Shown: positions 51,402 through 61,247, numbered from the stretch's first letter. The stretch: DNA of 64,000 bases from JBCCIM01 sp965263205 (GCA_965263205.1 CBDHHF010000003.1:186001-250000); one strand, 5' to 3'. Notes: a model not told the origin generated them from the letters alone. Numbers and translations are program-made.

Positions 51402-52661
51402 ATGACCCTGCACAAATTAAATCCACAATCAGCTCGACCGCATGTCGTTGTTATCGGCGGTGGTTTTGCCGGCCAGGCCATTGCATCAGAGCTTCGCAAC
51501 ACGGATGTGGATATCACACTCATTGACAAAAACAATTACCTCACGTTTCAACCACTCCTTTATCAAGTGGCAACCGCTGGTCTTGAGCCCGAGGAAATTG
51601 TTTATCCGATTCGCGCCGTATTTCAAAACCAGCAGAATTTCAGGTTCAGGCTGGGTAAAGTAGTTGGCGTCGATTGGCAGCAAAAGCGCGTTCATTTACA
51701 AGGCCAGATGCCCATTGGGTTCGACTTTCTCGTGTTTGCAGCCGGCTCAGCGCCTGATTACTTCAATATTGCCGGCGCACAGCGGCACTGCTTTCCGCTC
51801 AAGCAACTCTCCGATGCAATTAATCTCAGAAGCCACATCCTGAAGCAGTTCGAACGCGTTGATCAAGCACCGCAGTTGCTCAAACAAGGCTTACTCAATT
51901 TTGTGGTGATCGGCGGTGGCCCCACAGGTGTTGAAATGGCAGGCGCCTTGGTCGAGCTGTTTCAGAACACCCTCAAGAACGACTACCCCGAGTTACCCGT
52001 GGAAAAGGCGCGCGTGATCATGATTGAAGCCGGCCCCACACTGTTGCGACCATTTAATGAAGCATCGCAAAAGCATGCAGAAGAAGTGCTCACGGAACGG
52101 GGTGTGCACCTCGTAAAGAACGAGCGTGTAACGGAAGTCGCCCGCGGTGCGGTATTACTGAGCAGCAACCGAAGCATCCGAACGGCAACGCCCATCTGGG
52201 CAGTTGGCGTTAAAGCATCTCCGCTTGCCGGCGTGTTGCAGTTGGAGCAAACTCGTGGCGGACGTATCGTGGTGAATCCAAACCTGAGCGTGCCAGGCAT
52301 GCCCAACGTTTTTGTTATAGGCGACATGGCCGGCAGTCAGGACGAAGAGGGCAATCTGCACCCACAGCTCGCGTCCGTTGCCCGTCAGGGCGCCAAACAC
52401 GCGGCGCAAGAAATTAAGGCTGCATTAAAAGGCCAGGTCGGCAGCACCCGTTCAGGTACAAAAATCCGGGCATTATGGCTACCGTTGGCCGGCACGCTGC
52501 TGTTGCAGAATTCCCTGGTGAAATCAGACTCGAAGGGTTCTTCGCCTGGCTCACCTGGCTTTTCTTGCACCTTGTGTTACTTACCGGCTTCCACAACCGC
52601 GCGCATGTGCTTGTCAGCTGGCTTTGTAATTACTGCACCAAAGACCGATCAGCGCGACTGA
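51402..52661 (+). CDS. ndh: Type II NADH dehydrogenase, main part (frameshifted)
   Basis: A flavoprotein of the NDH-2 group, moving electrons from NADH to quinone at the membrane without pumping protons. FAD motif VVVIGGGFAGQAIASEL, LIDKNNYLTFQPLLYQVATAGLEPEEI, NAD motif FVVIGGGPTGVEMAGALVEL, and VFVIGDMAGS with HPQLASVARQGAKHAA are all present. After KGQVGST the frame is lost. Adding one C to the CCC run at 52447-52449 restores TPFRYKNPGIMATVGR and continues into the second part. ATG at 51402 starts just before the FAD fold. Confidence 0.88.
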   Translation: MTLHKLNPQSARPHVVVIGGGFAGQAIASELRNTDVDITLIDKNNYLTFQPLLYQVATAGLEPEEIVYPIRAVFQNQQNFRFRLGKVVGVDWQQKRVHLQGQMPIGFDFLVFAAGSAPDYFNIAGAQRHCFPLKQLSDAINLRSHILKQFERVDQAPQLLKQGLLNFVVIGGGPTGVEMAGALVELFQNTLKNDYPELPVEKARVIMIEAGPTLLRPFNEASQKHAEEVLTERGVHLVKNERVTEVARGAVLLSSNRSIRTATPIWAVGVKASPLAGVLQLEQTRGGRIVVNPNLSVPGMPNVFVIGDMAGSQDEEGNLHPQLASVARQGAKHAAQEIKAALKGQVGSTRSGTKIRALWLPLAGTLLLQNSLVKSDSKGSSPGSPGFSCTLCYLPASTTARMCLSAGFVITAPKTDQRD

Positions 52662-52870
52662 TACTGGAATCTGACTCAGGCGAGATTAACTATGCGCAGC
52701 CTGAAAGCAATACTGCAACCCATGAACAGACCGTGCGTGGTTCTCGCGAGCCACGGCAAAAAACTGCGCATGCAGGCCATCAGGAGCATCAGGAAGCCCT
52801 ACTGAAGATTAACGGTATCCTTGCCAATGCTGAACGAGGCCGTGTCCCGACAGGTCGAAGCACCGTATAG
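52475..52870 (+). CDS. ndh: Type II NADH dehydrogenase, C-terminal part (frameshifted)
   Basis: The C-terminal membrane-binding end of the NDH-2 at 51402-52661. MATVGRHAAVAEFPGEIRLEGFFAWL is the family signature, and LFLHLVLLTGFHNRAHVLVSWLCNY is the usual amphipathic/hydrophobic anchor. The final ~50 residues are polar and not conserved. The ATG at 52475 is internal to the original gene. The full protein would have about 490 residues. Confidence 0.8.
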   Translation: MATVGRHAAVAEFPGEIRLEGFFAWLTWLFLHLVLLTGFHNRAHVLVSWLCNYCTKDRSARLILESDSGEINYAQPESNTATHEQTVRGSREPRQKTAHAGHQEHQEALLKINGILANAERGRVPTGRSTV

Positions 52871-53195
52871 GCAGTACCGGTTGTAAACCGGGTATCAATA
52901 AGCAGCTTTGTACTTAATAAGGGGCATGTATGCACAGCATGCTGCACACGCTGTTCCCTCGGTTTGTGCGCGAGCAGCTTTCTTGACACAAAAGAGCACC
53001 TTTTGCTGTTTTACCGAGTCATAGAGGTAACGTCGTGAGTATTTATAATAACAGGCTCATAACAAATGTATAAACGGGCGCATAATTCTATTGGCACGGA
53101 ATAGCATTTGCAACTCATCTATACATAGACTATTGTATTAATGAAGTTGGCCGCCTCCCCAAGGCAGTTAGCTGCAATCAAATTAAGGTGACTTT
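52871..53195. other. Spacer without recognisable gene
   Basis: 325 bp with no protein-like frame; AT-rich at 53035-53150 (ATTTATAATAACAGG, TATACATAGACTATTGTATT), suggesting the promoter of the lipoprotein gene at 53196. Confidence 0.35.
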
Positions 53196-53657
53196 ATGAA
53201 TTCGGCCCTGACTTATATTTTCAGTCTATTTCTGGTGGTCCTTACCGTTTCCGGTTGTGCTTCATCAAAAGATGCAGCTGACGAAGGCGCAGAAGGTGCT
53301 ACCGTTGTACTGGCTGATCAGACCACTGAAATCAGGCAAGCCCGTATTTTCCTCGACGGTATTGACAAAGGCCTTACCCCCAAAGTCATTCGTGTTGACA
53401 GACGGTTTGGCTACAGCGAAATTTTGCTCCGCATTGGCAAAGACCGCGTTCGGCTTTACGAAATCGAACAAACGTCATCCTCGTCCAATGCTTCTGAGTT
53501 GATCTACTCCTTCAAAGGCAACACGGATGGATACTACACGCAGTTCTACACCGACGAACTGCCTAAGAAAAACGAAAAGCACGTTTTTATTCCGTTTCGG
53601 CCTGACCCGCTTCACATTACGGACAGACAATACGGCATCGAAATCCTGGTCTTCTAA
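53196..53657 (+). CDS. Hypothetical lipoprotein with PEGA-like domain
   Basis: A 153-residue lipoprotein: signal with lipobox TVSGC (Cys about 21) followed by an acidic linker (SSKDAADEGAEGA). The mature domain starts with ARIFLDGIDKGLTPKVIRVDRRFGYSEILLRIG, which resembles a PEGA-type surface domain (x-V/I-F-L-D-G-x-x-x-G-x-T-P), followed by beta strands to the end (YGIEILVF). Function unknown. A strong bidirectional terminator follows at once. Confidence 0.65.
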   Translation: MNSALTYIFSLFLVVLTVSGCASSKDAADEGAEGATVVLADQTTEIRQARIFLDGIDKGLTPKVIRVDRRFGYSEILLRIGKDRVRLYEIEQTSSSSNASELIYSFKGNTDGYYTQFYTDELPKKNEKHVFIPFRPDPLHITDRQYGIEILVF

Positions 53658-53674
53658 AGACCAACAGAAACAAC

Positions 53675-53712
53675 AAAGGGCGACCAACAAGCCAGTTGGT
53701 CGCCCTTTCTAT
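53675..53712. terminator. Bidirectional terminator between convergent genes
   Basis: Perfect 14 bp stem AAAGGGCGACCAAC (53675-53688) with 53695-53708, 6-nt loop, A-rich on the left and T-rich on the right. It serves the lipoprotein gene and scpB. Confidence 0.9.
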
Positions 53713-53742
53713 TTTGATCTAGCTGCACACAGCTAACATTTC

Positions 53743-56700
53743 TTAAGTAGCCGGCTCGTCACCAGGAGCTTCTGTTGAAGCATCGAGCTGTTCGCCGGCC
53801 TCAGCGGAAGCTTCAGCAGTATCACCAGTGTCATCATTGGCTGATTCAGCACTCGTTCCAGCGTTATCCATCTCATCAAGGGCCAACAACTGCAATCGTT
53901 CTTTTTTGAATGCTGGATCACCCAACAAATCTTCTACTTCGCGCAGCTTTGGTAAAGCGCCGATTTCACTCAGGCCAAATTGCTCCAGAAAACGTTCCGA
54001 TGTACCGTAGAGCAATGGTCGCCCTATCGAGTCACTACGCCCCACAATATCGATGAGCCCCAATTCTAACAATTTGCGAACCGCATAGTCGCTGTCCACA
54101 CCGCGTACAAAATCAATCTCAGGCTTGGTTGAAGGCTGGCTGTATGCGATAATGGCCAGCGTTTCCATAAGTGTCCGCGAGAGTTTCTTCGGCCGGTTGT
54201 CTTTGTACAACGCGCGTATAAACTGGGCGTATTGCGGATGTGATGCCATGCGTACGCCGCCGGCCCATTCTTTAATACGATACGTTCGCCCATTGGCTGC
54301 ATATGCTTCGTTGAGCGTTGCAATTGCCGCACGTACCTTTTTCTCAGTAGGCATTTTTACACCCAACGTATCCGCAAAGATGCGCGCAATTTTCTTCAGC
54401 GGAATAGGGTCTTCCGTCGCAAAAGCAAGTGACTCGACCACATGGGTTAGCTGAATGTCTCCTGCTGCAGGTTCTTCTATTTCTACAAGACCGTCGTCTT
54501 TCACCGATCCTGGCACAACCTGCGAGGACGCCTCTTCAGTAGATGTTTCAAGCGCTACGGTCACTTCTTTGACAATACCTTCCTCAGCAGGTGGCGTCGA
54601 TACCGCTTCTGATGCTGCTATCGGTTCTGGTGCAGTTGGCTCAACGGCCGCAGGCGCAGCTTCAGGTACCGCCGGCTTTTCCTGCGATACATTCGCAGTT
54701 TGTAGCGGATCGGGTACCGTTGGTTCACTTACTTGGGGCTCAGACATATACGTTTTGTCTTTACTTGGACGTATTGGTTCAGCGACATCTGCCGTTTCTC
54801 GGGCTTCAGAGTTGCCAGATCGAGGCGTTCCGTCGTGCGCCTCGTCACCACCTACTGGCGTTGACGGCTGCGGTGCAACGGGTGTAGCAGGTGCCGGCAC
54901 CGGAGACTGCAAATTCGCAGCACCTGACGCAGGTTCCCTGACATCTAACGCTGCAAAGTCGGCGATTATACCGCGCGTAGCATCCTCAATAGCGTTTGCT
55001 CCGACTTCTTCAGTCCCGCTATTCTCAAGCACATCAGTAGGGCGCGATTCCTCGTTCGGTGTGTTTGATGCGCTTGTAGACGGCGTTTTACCCGGCGATG
55101 AGGAAAATACAGGATCCGCTTCTTGAGAAATAGCGCCTGCATCATTCTGCAAGGACTCTTCATGATTATTGAAGACATCCTCAATACTGCTTGTATCATA
55201 TACTTCTGGCTGCTCCGCACCTTTTTCCACACCTATGGCACCAAAGGGTCGTGCTGGTGCCGGCACCTCGTGGGCGGGCTTGTCAACCGCTATCTCCTCT
55301 TTTGCGGACTCATCCACAGGTGACTGGGAAGGAATTTCTGCAAGCGGTACCCGCTCAACAGGCGACGTTGCGGCCAAAGATGAAACCGCAGATGGTGGCA
55401 CATCAATGGGTGCTTGCGTTCCAGCCTGCTGCGGCTTCACCGATGCATCTTGTTCAGGACTCGGTGTACTGGAACTACGCGATACGGACGGTAATTCCTG
55501 AGGACTCACTTCCCGCGCACTCACTTCAGGAGCAGGTACATCCTTAGCCGGCTTCGGCTCAATAGGCGGCCCTGCTTTGCCTGCAGGCGCAGCAGGTGGT
55601 ATGTCGACCGGAGTCGGCGGCTCGATCGGTGCCGGTGGAGTACTTGCTATGGGCGGTACAGAAACGGGACTGGCAGAAACAGGATTTGGCGCCGCTGGCT
55701 TACCACCAGCCATGTTTTCTTTCGCTGCAAGAATGTTTTCGATCAACTTACTTCTTTCTGCAAGTTTACTGCCCCGATCTTGCTGAGCAGGTGGAGCCGG
55801 CGGCACGACGGGAGCAGTATCTACAACAGGGGCTGGCGGCTCCACAGGTTCTGAGGCTGGTGTTTCAGCAACAGGTGCGGTGGTTTCTTCCAAGCCATCG
55901 ATGATCGAATATAGCTTCTTACGCTCTTCTTCAATGTATCGCGCACGCCGTTCCTCTACTGACTCCTCCTCAACAGGTGACTGCTTCTTAACCGTAGGCA
56001 CGCTTGGTTCAGGTGAAACAGGTGCCGGCGTAAAAGGCGCTTGTGAAACCGGCTCTGGTGTAATTGGCTCTGGTTCGACAGGCGCTGGTGCACTTGGCTC
56101 TGGTACGACAGGCTCTGGCGCAATTGGCTCTGGTCTAATTGACTCTGTTGTGACAGGCTCTGGTGCAATTGGCTCTGGCGCAATTGGCTCTGGTGTAATT
56201 GGCTCCGTTACCGTAGATTCAGGCTGCTGTGCAAGAGGCGCGTCAGCTCGTTTGGTACGATCACCTTCGTGCCTCAACTGTAGCAATAAATCGGACAGGG
56301 AGGTTTCGTCTTCTAATCCAGGCGAAATCGGTGTATCCGCTTCCAACGACGTTGGAACAGGCGTTTCTGCAGCCGATGACCGGTCCATGTTTAGTTCATG
56401 AGCCGCTGATCTTGCCGCTGGCGTTTCAGGTGGCTGCTCGATGGATGCAGGATGCTGATCTTGCGGTATCGTTGCTGCAGAGTCAGGCGTAGGTGTAATA
56501 AGATCATCATGCAATGCCGGCGCAAGATCCTCTGTATTGAGTTCGATTGTATCCGCGTCAAGTGTGGCTTCAGGGAAACGGCTGTTGATCGTATTGAGCG
56601 CCTTCAGGAGTTCAGAACTATCCGTGATATCTGCCGGGTCTGGATCTTCCGGAGAGTCAGCTTCTTCAATACGCGTGGCGGGCGTTTCTTCTGCCGGCGG

Positions 56701-57876
56701 TGCACCCACAACATGGCCGGTGTTAAGTACGTTTAGCGTTTGCTCAGCCAGATCATCAAAGTTGTCTGGATTCTCCAGATCCTGTCCTGCTTTGCGGCTG
56801 TCGACAGGTAATACAAGCCAGGAATCATCTGCATAACTGCTTGGCAAATCTCCCTCGGGCGGTTGCTTGCTGTCCATTTCCGATAAAGCTTCAGCCAGGA
56901 TATCAGAAGTATCTGGAGGTGTTTCGATGTGTCGCGTGGTACGGATAGCACCTCTGAAATCCATTGTCTGGCTTGCTTCGTCGAACACATCAGCGCTCTC
57001 CCCTCCCTGAGGCTCGGGCGTGATCATATCAGCATCGATCTCAGCCTCTTGGTCATTCATCGACGCTTCCAGTCGATTCAGGGAAGAGAGAATAAACTCT
57101 TCGTATGTTTCGTCGCTACCTTTTTCACCATCACCTGGTATCACCTCGATGGGTGTAATTTCTACAGGCGAAGTTTGGAGATCCGCATTGATTTGGCCTG
57201 AGACCGCATTAAATTGCTCATACGATTCGATAACCTGCCGTTTGTATTTCTGCAAGCGCGCCCGTAAATCATACGAATCAATGGACACCCTGCCGGCATG
57301 ATACGCGTTTAGTTGGCCGATAAGGTCTTCCGGAAGCTTAATTTTTTCAGCTTCTATTTTAATGCCGCGCCGCTGCAATGCAGACACAATCTCAAGCTTG
57401 TACTCGTCCAACAGAGGTAACTCAGCCGGCACATCAATATTGGGACGCAATACGCCTTCATCGCTGTACGCAGGGGTTGGCTCTGGCACAAAATCGTACG
57501 GTGGTACGTAAGCTATTGAGCTTTCTTCGTCTGAAGTATTTTCGGGAGGCAGCTCATCGTCTGTGGATGAAATGCCTATGAGCGTTTCTGAGCCGTCATA
57601 CGCAGCGTTTGAAAAAGGCATATCCATGGCAGCATCCATGCTACCATCTCCATGGATTTCATCTGTCAAATCCGTAGATGCATCAAACGAAGCGCCACTG
57701 CTGTTGAGGAAAGAAGACAGATAATCCTCGGGCTCCAGCCACTGGTAATCGCGTTTGGCCGGCGACCAGGAGAACGTTGTAGCTACCTTTACCCACTCAA
57801 CGTCTTTGATGGTGATTGGTACATGTTTGGAACGCTTCTTTAATCGATCTCTGAAGCCTCCGAAGTATCGGGCCAT
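53743..57876 (-). CDS. scpB: ScpB with a giant disordered N-terminal extension
   Basis: A 1377-residue frame. Residues about 1143-1310 are a complete ScpB, the kleisin-associated subunit of the SMC condensin complex: LTHVVESLAFATEDPIPLKKI, RIKEWAGGVRMASHPQY, LSRTLMETLAIIAYSQPSTKPEIDFVRGVDSDYAVRKLLELGLI and GRPLLYGTSERFLEQFGL. ScpB normally has about 180-300 residues. In front lies a ~60-residue globular-looking start (ARYFGGFRDRLKKRSKHVPITIKD, WSPAKRDYQWLEPEDYLSSF) and then ~1,080 residues of acidic, Pro/Ala/Ser/Glu-rich low-complexity sequence with a Pro-Glu repeat section. An acidic tail closes it. scpA lies upstream, so the SMC role is secure. ATG at 57876 is preferred over a TTG ten codons earlier. 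No stop interrupts the extension. Confidence 0.85.
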   Translation of the reverse strand: MARYFGGFRDRLKKRSKHVPITIKDVEWVKVATTFSWSPAKRDYQWLEPEDYLSSFLNSSGASFDASTDLTDEIHGDGSMDAAMDMPFSNAAYDGSETLIGISSTDDELPPENTSDEESSIAYVPPYDFVPEPTPAYSDEGVLRPNIDVPAELPLLDEYKLEIVSALQRRGIKIEAEKIKLPEDLIGQLNAYHAGRVSIDSYDLRARLQKYKRQVIESYEQFNAVSGQINADLQTSPVEITPIEVIPGDGEKGSDETYEEFILSSLNRLEASMNDQEAEIDADMITPEPQGGESADVFDEASQTMDFRGAIRTTRHIETPPDTSDILAEALSEMDSKQPPEGDLPSSYADDSWLVLPVDSRKAGQDLENPDNFDDLAEQTLNVLNTGHVVGAPPAEETPATRIEEADSPEDPDPADITDSSELLKALNTINSRFPEATLDADTIELNTEDLAPALHDDLITPTPDSAATIPQDQHPASIEQPPETPAARSAAHELNMDRSSAAETPVPTSLEADTPISPGLEDETSLSDLLLQLRHEGDRTKRADAPLAQQPESTVTEPITPEPIAPEPIAPEPVTTESIRPEPIAPEPVVPEPSAPAPVEPEPITPEPVSQAPFTPAPVSPEPSVPTVKKQSPVEEESVEERRARYIEEERKKLYSIIDGLEETTAPVAETPASEPVEPPAPVVDTAPVVPPAPPAQQDRGSKLAERSKLIENILAAKENMAGGKPAAPNPVSASPVSVPPIASTPPAPIEPPTPVDIPPAAPAGKAGPPIEPKPAKDVPAPEVSAREVSPQELPSVSRSSSTPSPEQDASVKPQQAGTQAPIDVPPSAVSSLAATSPVERVPLAEIPSQSPVDESAKEEIAVDKPAHEVPAPARPFGAIGVEKGAEQPEVYDTSSIEDVFNNHEESLQNDAGAISQEADPVFSSSPGKTPSTSASNTPNEESRPTDVLENSGTEEVGANAIEDATRGIIADFAALDVREPASGAANLQSPVPAPATPVAPQPSTPVGGDEAHDGTPRSGNSEARETADVAEPIRPSKDKTYMSEPQVSEPTVPDPLQTANVSQEKPAVPEAAPAAVEPTAPEPIAASEAVSTPPAEEGIVKEVTVALETSTEEASSQVVPGSVKDDGLVEIEEPAAGDIQLTHVVESLAFATEDPIPLKKIARIFADTLGVKMPTEKKVRAAIATLNEAYAANGRTYRIKEWAGGVRMASHPQYAQFIRALYKDNRPKKLSRTLMETLAIIAYSQPSTKPEIDFVRGVDSDYAVRKLLELGLIDIVGRSDSIGRPLLYGTSERFLEQFGLSEIGALPKLREVEDLLGDPAFKKERLQLLALDEMDNAGTSAESANDDTGDTAEASAEAGEQLDASTEAPGDEPAT
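56040..56214 (-). repeat. Degenerate 15 bp minisatellite in scpB
   Basis: About twelve imperfect copies of GGCTCTGGTGCAATT (plus-strand reading), in frame. They encode PEP-type repeats (EPIAP, EPVTP, EPITP) in the extension of ScpB. Confidence 0.85.
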
Positions 57877-58143
57877 AACAACATCCTTTTCTAGCAAAGC
57901 GGGCAATCAGATGGCCGTCATCTTTGCTTAACTACTGCAAAAAAGTGCTAAGAGGGGCGTATGGATACTTTTGTCTGGATGTTAACCAGTAAACAGCTTT
58001 AAAAAATGAGAGGTTATCACATAAAGGACTTCAGGGGATACGCTTTTTCATTATTGTAGCATCAACCTTTGGCAAATGCCCACACCCCTTTGTTTGGAGT
58101 TTTTAGCCGGCATTTTACATGACTGAGCCATCTTTCGCGCAGC

Positions 58144-58896
58144 CTAAGCTACGCCGGTCACCCCACCTGAAAGATCTGAATAATCGATTTTTCTTTCGAG
58201 GAAGAAGTCGCTGGCATCAGGATTTACCATCAGCAGCACCTGCTTTTGCTGTGCCATTTCCAGCAACACAAGGAAGGTAATAATGACAAAATGTTTGGGT
58301 CGGCCCTGGATCAAATCAGCAAACGAAACGCGCTCTTTCATCGCAAGATGTTCGAGTACGTATTCGCGCTGCGTCTCTACCGAATACTGATTCCTGAACA
58401 CAGGATAAAGCGGCGGCGTCTCGGGTACTTCAGTCAGTACACGCTGTAAAGCGGTGATGAGGCTAAATACAGAAACCTGCAATTCAACGCCTTGCCGGCC
58501 GACAATTTCGTCTTTTTCCTGCTCAGGAAAGTTTCGGGTAAAATACTCCCCTCTTTTTTCATAACGCGAATTCAATGACTCAGCTGCCTCTTTGTATTTC
58601 ATGTAATTGAGCAGCCGATTCACGAGCTCGCGTCGTGGATCAATTGGTTCACCCTCGTCGTCAGTTTCTGGACGAGGAAGCAACATACGCGCCTTGATGT
58701 TGATTAACTGCGCGGACATGTAGATAAAGTCGCCGACACTATCAAGGTCGATTTGCTCGAGCACGCGTACGTAAGACAGATACTCATCCGCTATTTTTGA
58801 AATAGGAATGTCGTGAATATCCAACTCATCTCGCCTGATGAAGAACAACAGCAGGTCGAGTGGACCTTCAAAATCTTGAATCTGAACTCTATACAT
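58144..58896 (-). CDS. scpA: Segregation and condensation protein A (kleisin)
   Basis: A 250-residue kleisin that bridges the SMC dimer and recruits ScpB. The start YRVQIQDFEGPLDLLLFFIRRDELDIHDIPISKIADEYL is the family hallmark, followed by SAQLINIKARMLLPRP, the acidic DDEGEPIDPRRELV linker and the winged-helix end (SFADLIQGRPKHFVIITFLVLLEMAQQKQVLL). Length is normal. The gap to scpB is about 267 bp, large for this pair, and has no gene in it; a separate promoter for scpB is possible. Confidence 0.95.
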   Translation of the reverse strand: MYRVQIQDFEGPLDLLLFFIRRDELDIHDIPISKIADEYLSYVRVLEQIDLDSVGDFIYMSAQLINIKARMLLPRPETDDEGEPIDPRRELVNRLLNYMKYKEAAESLNSRYEKRGEYFTRNFPEQEKDEIVGRQGVELQVSVFSLITALQRVLTEVPETPPLYPVFRNQYSVETQREYVLEHLAMKERVSFADLIQGRPKHFVIITFLVLLEMAQQKQVLLMVNPDASDFFLERKIDYSDLSGGVTGVA

Positions 58897-59028
58897 GACG
58901 CTCGTTATTTACACGCAATCGGGTGATTTATTGAATCCTTAATTCTTATTCGATTGCCGTAAAAGCAGACCTTCTATCTGCACGACACAATGTAATACAA
59001 TCAACGATCATTTGGTACGATCTATTCG

Positions 59029-59985
59029 TCACAATGCCAGCGTAGTGCGTGAATTAAACCAGCGGATCGTTTCTGCAAGTCCTTTATCCAACGTAACTTG
59101 CGGCGACCACCCCATCGCCTGCTCAATGCGTTCGTACGAAAGCACACTACGTCGCACTTCCCCTGCCCGCGCAGCTTCATGACGCACGTGACGAGACATC
59201 TGCATCACCGCCTGGATTTTTCCAAGGAGCGTATTCACACTGGTTTCAACTCCCGTGCCAATGTTATACGTTCCGCTGGATTTTGCTTCAATAGCAAGCA
59301 AATTAGCGCGTACAACGTCCCCTACGTACACATAGTCGCGGGTTTGCTCGCCATCCCCAAACACAATTGGTGCCTCGCCTGCAAGCAATTTCTTTATAAA
59401 TATGGCAATTACACCGGCTTCACCATAACTCCCCTGCCGCGGCCCATACACATTTGCATAGCGCAAGACTATCGATGATATACCGTGTACCTGCTCGTAA
59501 AAGTAGAGGTATTTCTCCGTTGCTAGTTTTGTAATCCCATATGGCGACTCTGGTTGAAGCGGATTTGTCTCAAACTGCGGCAACGTTGCGGTTTCACCAT
59601 AAATAGCGCCCCCGGTGGAAGCAAAAACGAGGCGCTGCAGGCCGTACTGTCGGCCAGCTTCCATCAGTTTTAAAAAGCCTAATACGTTTATATCCGCGTC
59701 ATATACAGGGTCGGCAACAGACCGTCGTACATCGAGTTGGGCAGCGTGGTGGATGACGATCGGAAATTGCTCCCTGGCAAAAAGTGCAGCAACGGCATCA
59801 TCGCGCAAATCCAACGCGTGAAAGTGTGCCCCGGCGGGTACATTCTCGGCGCTGCCAGAAGACAAGTTATCCAACACATGAACGTTATACCCCGCAGCAA
59901 GACATTGCTCCGCAACGTGCGACCCGATAAAGCCGGCACCACCCGTTATAAGGACTTTCTTTGCAGCCGGGGTCACGTCATTCAT
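59029..59985 (-). CDS. NAD-dependent epimerase/dehydratase (UDP-glucose 4-epimerase-like)
   Basis: A 318-residue extended SDR. The NAD motif is VLITGGAGFIGSHVAEQCL, the catalytic region ASTGGAIYGE followed by SPYGITKLATEKYLYFY holds the Tyr-x-x-x-Lys pair, and LRYANVYGPRQG, FGDGEQTRDYVYVGDVVRANL and NIGTGVETSVNTLL are those of UDP-sugar 4-epimerases. It would interconvert UDP-glucose/galactose or their N-acetyl forms for surface polysaccharides. Its start overlaps the end of the M16 peptidase gene by 4 bp (ATGA), so they form one unit. Confidence 0.9.
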   Translation of the reverse strand: MNDVTPAAKKVLITGGAGFIGSHVAEQCLAAGYNVHVLDNLSSGSAENVPAGAHFHALDLRDDAVAALFAREQFPIVIHHAAQLDVRRSVADPVYDADINVLGFLKLMEAGRQYGLQRLVFASTGGAIYGETATLPQFETNPLQPESPYGITKLATEKYLYFYEQVHGISSIVLRYANVYGPRQGSYGEAGVIAIFIKKLLAGEAPIVFGDGEQTRDYVYVGDVVRANLLAIEAKSSGTYNIGTGVETSVNTLLGKIQAVMQMSRHVRHEAARAGEVRRSVLSYERIEQAMGWSPQVTLDKGLAETIRWFNSRTTLAL

Positions 59986-61247
59986 GAGTTCGTGGGATGA
60001 AAAACGATCCGGGAAAATGCATCTGCCTGAAAAAGCTGTTGCGCCAATTCACGGACTTCATCAGCGCTGATCTGCTCGACTGATTCGATGATCTCGTCCA
60101 GGGTGAAATAGCGTGAGAAGAACAGCTCTTGCCTCGCCATCCGCATCATGCGGTTACTCATGCTTTCCAGGCTCAACATGAGCGATCCTTTCACCTGGTT
60201 GATGGCTTGCTTCAACTTCCGGGCACTCACGTTCTCTTGCATAAGCTTGTCGAGTTCTCGCTGAACAAGCTTTTGCGCATGTTTTACCTTCGAATGATCG
60301 ATCCCCATATAGATCCCAAAGTCCCCGGTATCAGAGTGCATGTTTGTAAACGAGTAAATGTTATAACAATACCCGTACTTCTCCCTGATATTCTGGTTGA
60401 GCCGGCTTGACATGCCCCCCCCTAGAATTGTATTTAACACCGTCATGGCAACCCGATTGCGATCGTGGATACTTAGCCCACGCGTCCCCATCACAAGATG
60501 CGCCTGCTGAATCACACGCTCCTCATTAAGATGCGCCGGGGTATACCCGTTGGCTTTTATCGGAATACCCTCCACCGCTACGCGAGACGATGCCGAAAAA
60601 GCTTTCTCTGCATACTTTACCACCTTCTCATGATCCACATTACCGGCTACGGCAAGTACAGTGCGGTTGGGTGTGTAGGCGGCGTCCATGTAGGCAAGCA
60701 GCTTGTCACGCGTAAAGGAGCGGACAGTATCGGGATACCCGATCACAGGCCTGCCCAGGGTGTGGCCGTCGTAAATCACAGACTCGAACCGGTCGAAAAT
60801 CAAATCTTCTGGTACATCCTCGTACATTTTTATTTCTTCCAGCACCACATCTTTTTCTCGCTCCAGTTCTTTCTCGGGAAAGGTGGGCTGTAATACGAGG
60901 TCACATACGACATCGATGGCACGCTCCAGGTGTTCGTCAAGGGCGCGAGCAAAGTAACACGTGTATTCTTTGCTGGTGAATGCATTGAGGTATCCACCAA
61001 CAGACTCCAGCCGGTTTGCAATCTGATGCGTCTTCCGTCGCTGGGTGCCCTTAAACACCATGTGTTCGATGAAATGGCTAATGCCGGCCTCATCGGAAGC
61101 TTCGTCCCGGCTCCCGGTATGCACCCAAATCCCTACAGAAATAGATCGAACCGAGGGAATAGACTCCGTAACAACCCGAAGTCCATTGGAAAGTACCGTT
61201 TTTTTATAACCGGGAATCTCCCGTTCTTTTTTATTACTGGTGTGCAT
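59982..61247 (-). CDS. M16 family zinc peptidase
   Basis: About 421 residues from ATG 61247. The inverted zinc motif HFIEHMVFKGT (HxxEH) lies near residue 60 and the third ligand Glu in EIKMYEDVPEDLIF. Further family segments are VGGYLNAFTSKEYTCYFARAL, YTPNRTVLAVAGNVDHEKV, RVIQQAHLVMGTRG and ILGGGMSSRLNQNIREKYGYCYNIYSF. This is the single-unit processing-peptidase type (PqqL/YmxG/mitochondrial MPP-like), which is often found beside pnp, as here and in Bacillus. No signal peptide, so cytoplasmic. A GTG start eight codons earlier is possible. Confidence 0.93.
   Translation of the reverse strand: MHTSNKKEREIPGYKKTVLSNGLRVVTESIPSVRSISVGIWVHTGSRDEASDEAGISHFIEHMVFKGTQRRKTHQIANRLESVGGYLNAFTSKEYTCYFARALDEHLERAIDVVCDLVLQPTFPEKELEREKDVVLEEIKMYEDVPEDLIFDRFESVIYDGHTLGRPVIGYPDTVRSFTRDKLLAYMDAAYTPNRTVLAVAGNVDHEKVVKYAEKAFSASSRVAVEGIPIKANGYTPAHLNEERVIQQAHLVMGTRGLSIHDRNRVAMTVLNTILGGGMSSRLNQNIREKYGYCYNIYSFTNMHSDTGDFGIYMGIDHSKVKHAQKLVQRELDKLMQENVSARKLKQAINQVKGSLMLSLESMSNRMMRMARQELFFSRYFTLDEIIESVEQISADEVRELAQQLFQADAFSRIVFHPTNS

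Noticed and set aside
54455..57581. Long plus-strand frames opposite scpB (for example 223 and 173 codons)
   Set aside because: They are rich in Ser, Gly, Thr and Ala because they mirror the Pro/Glu/Ala-rich extension; no start signals or domain.
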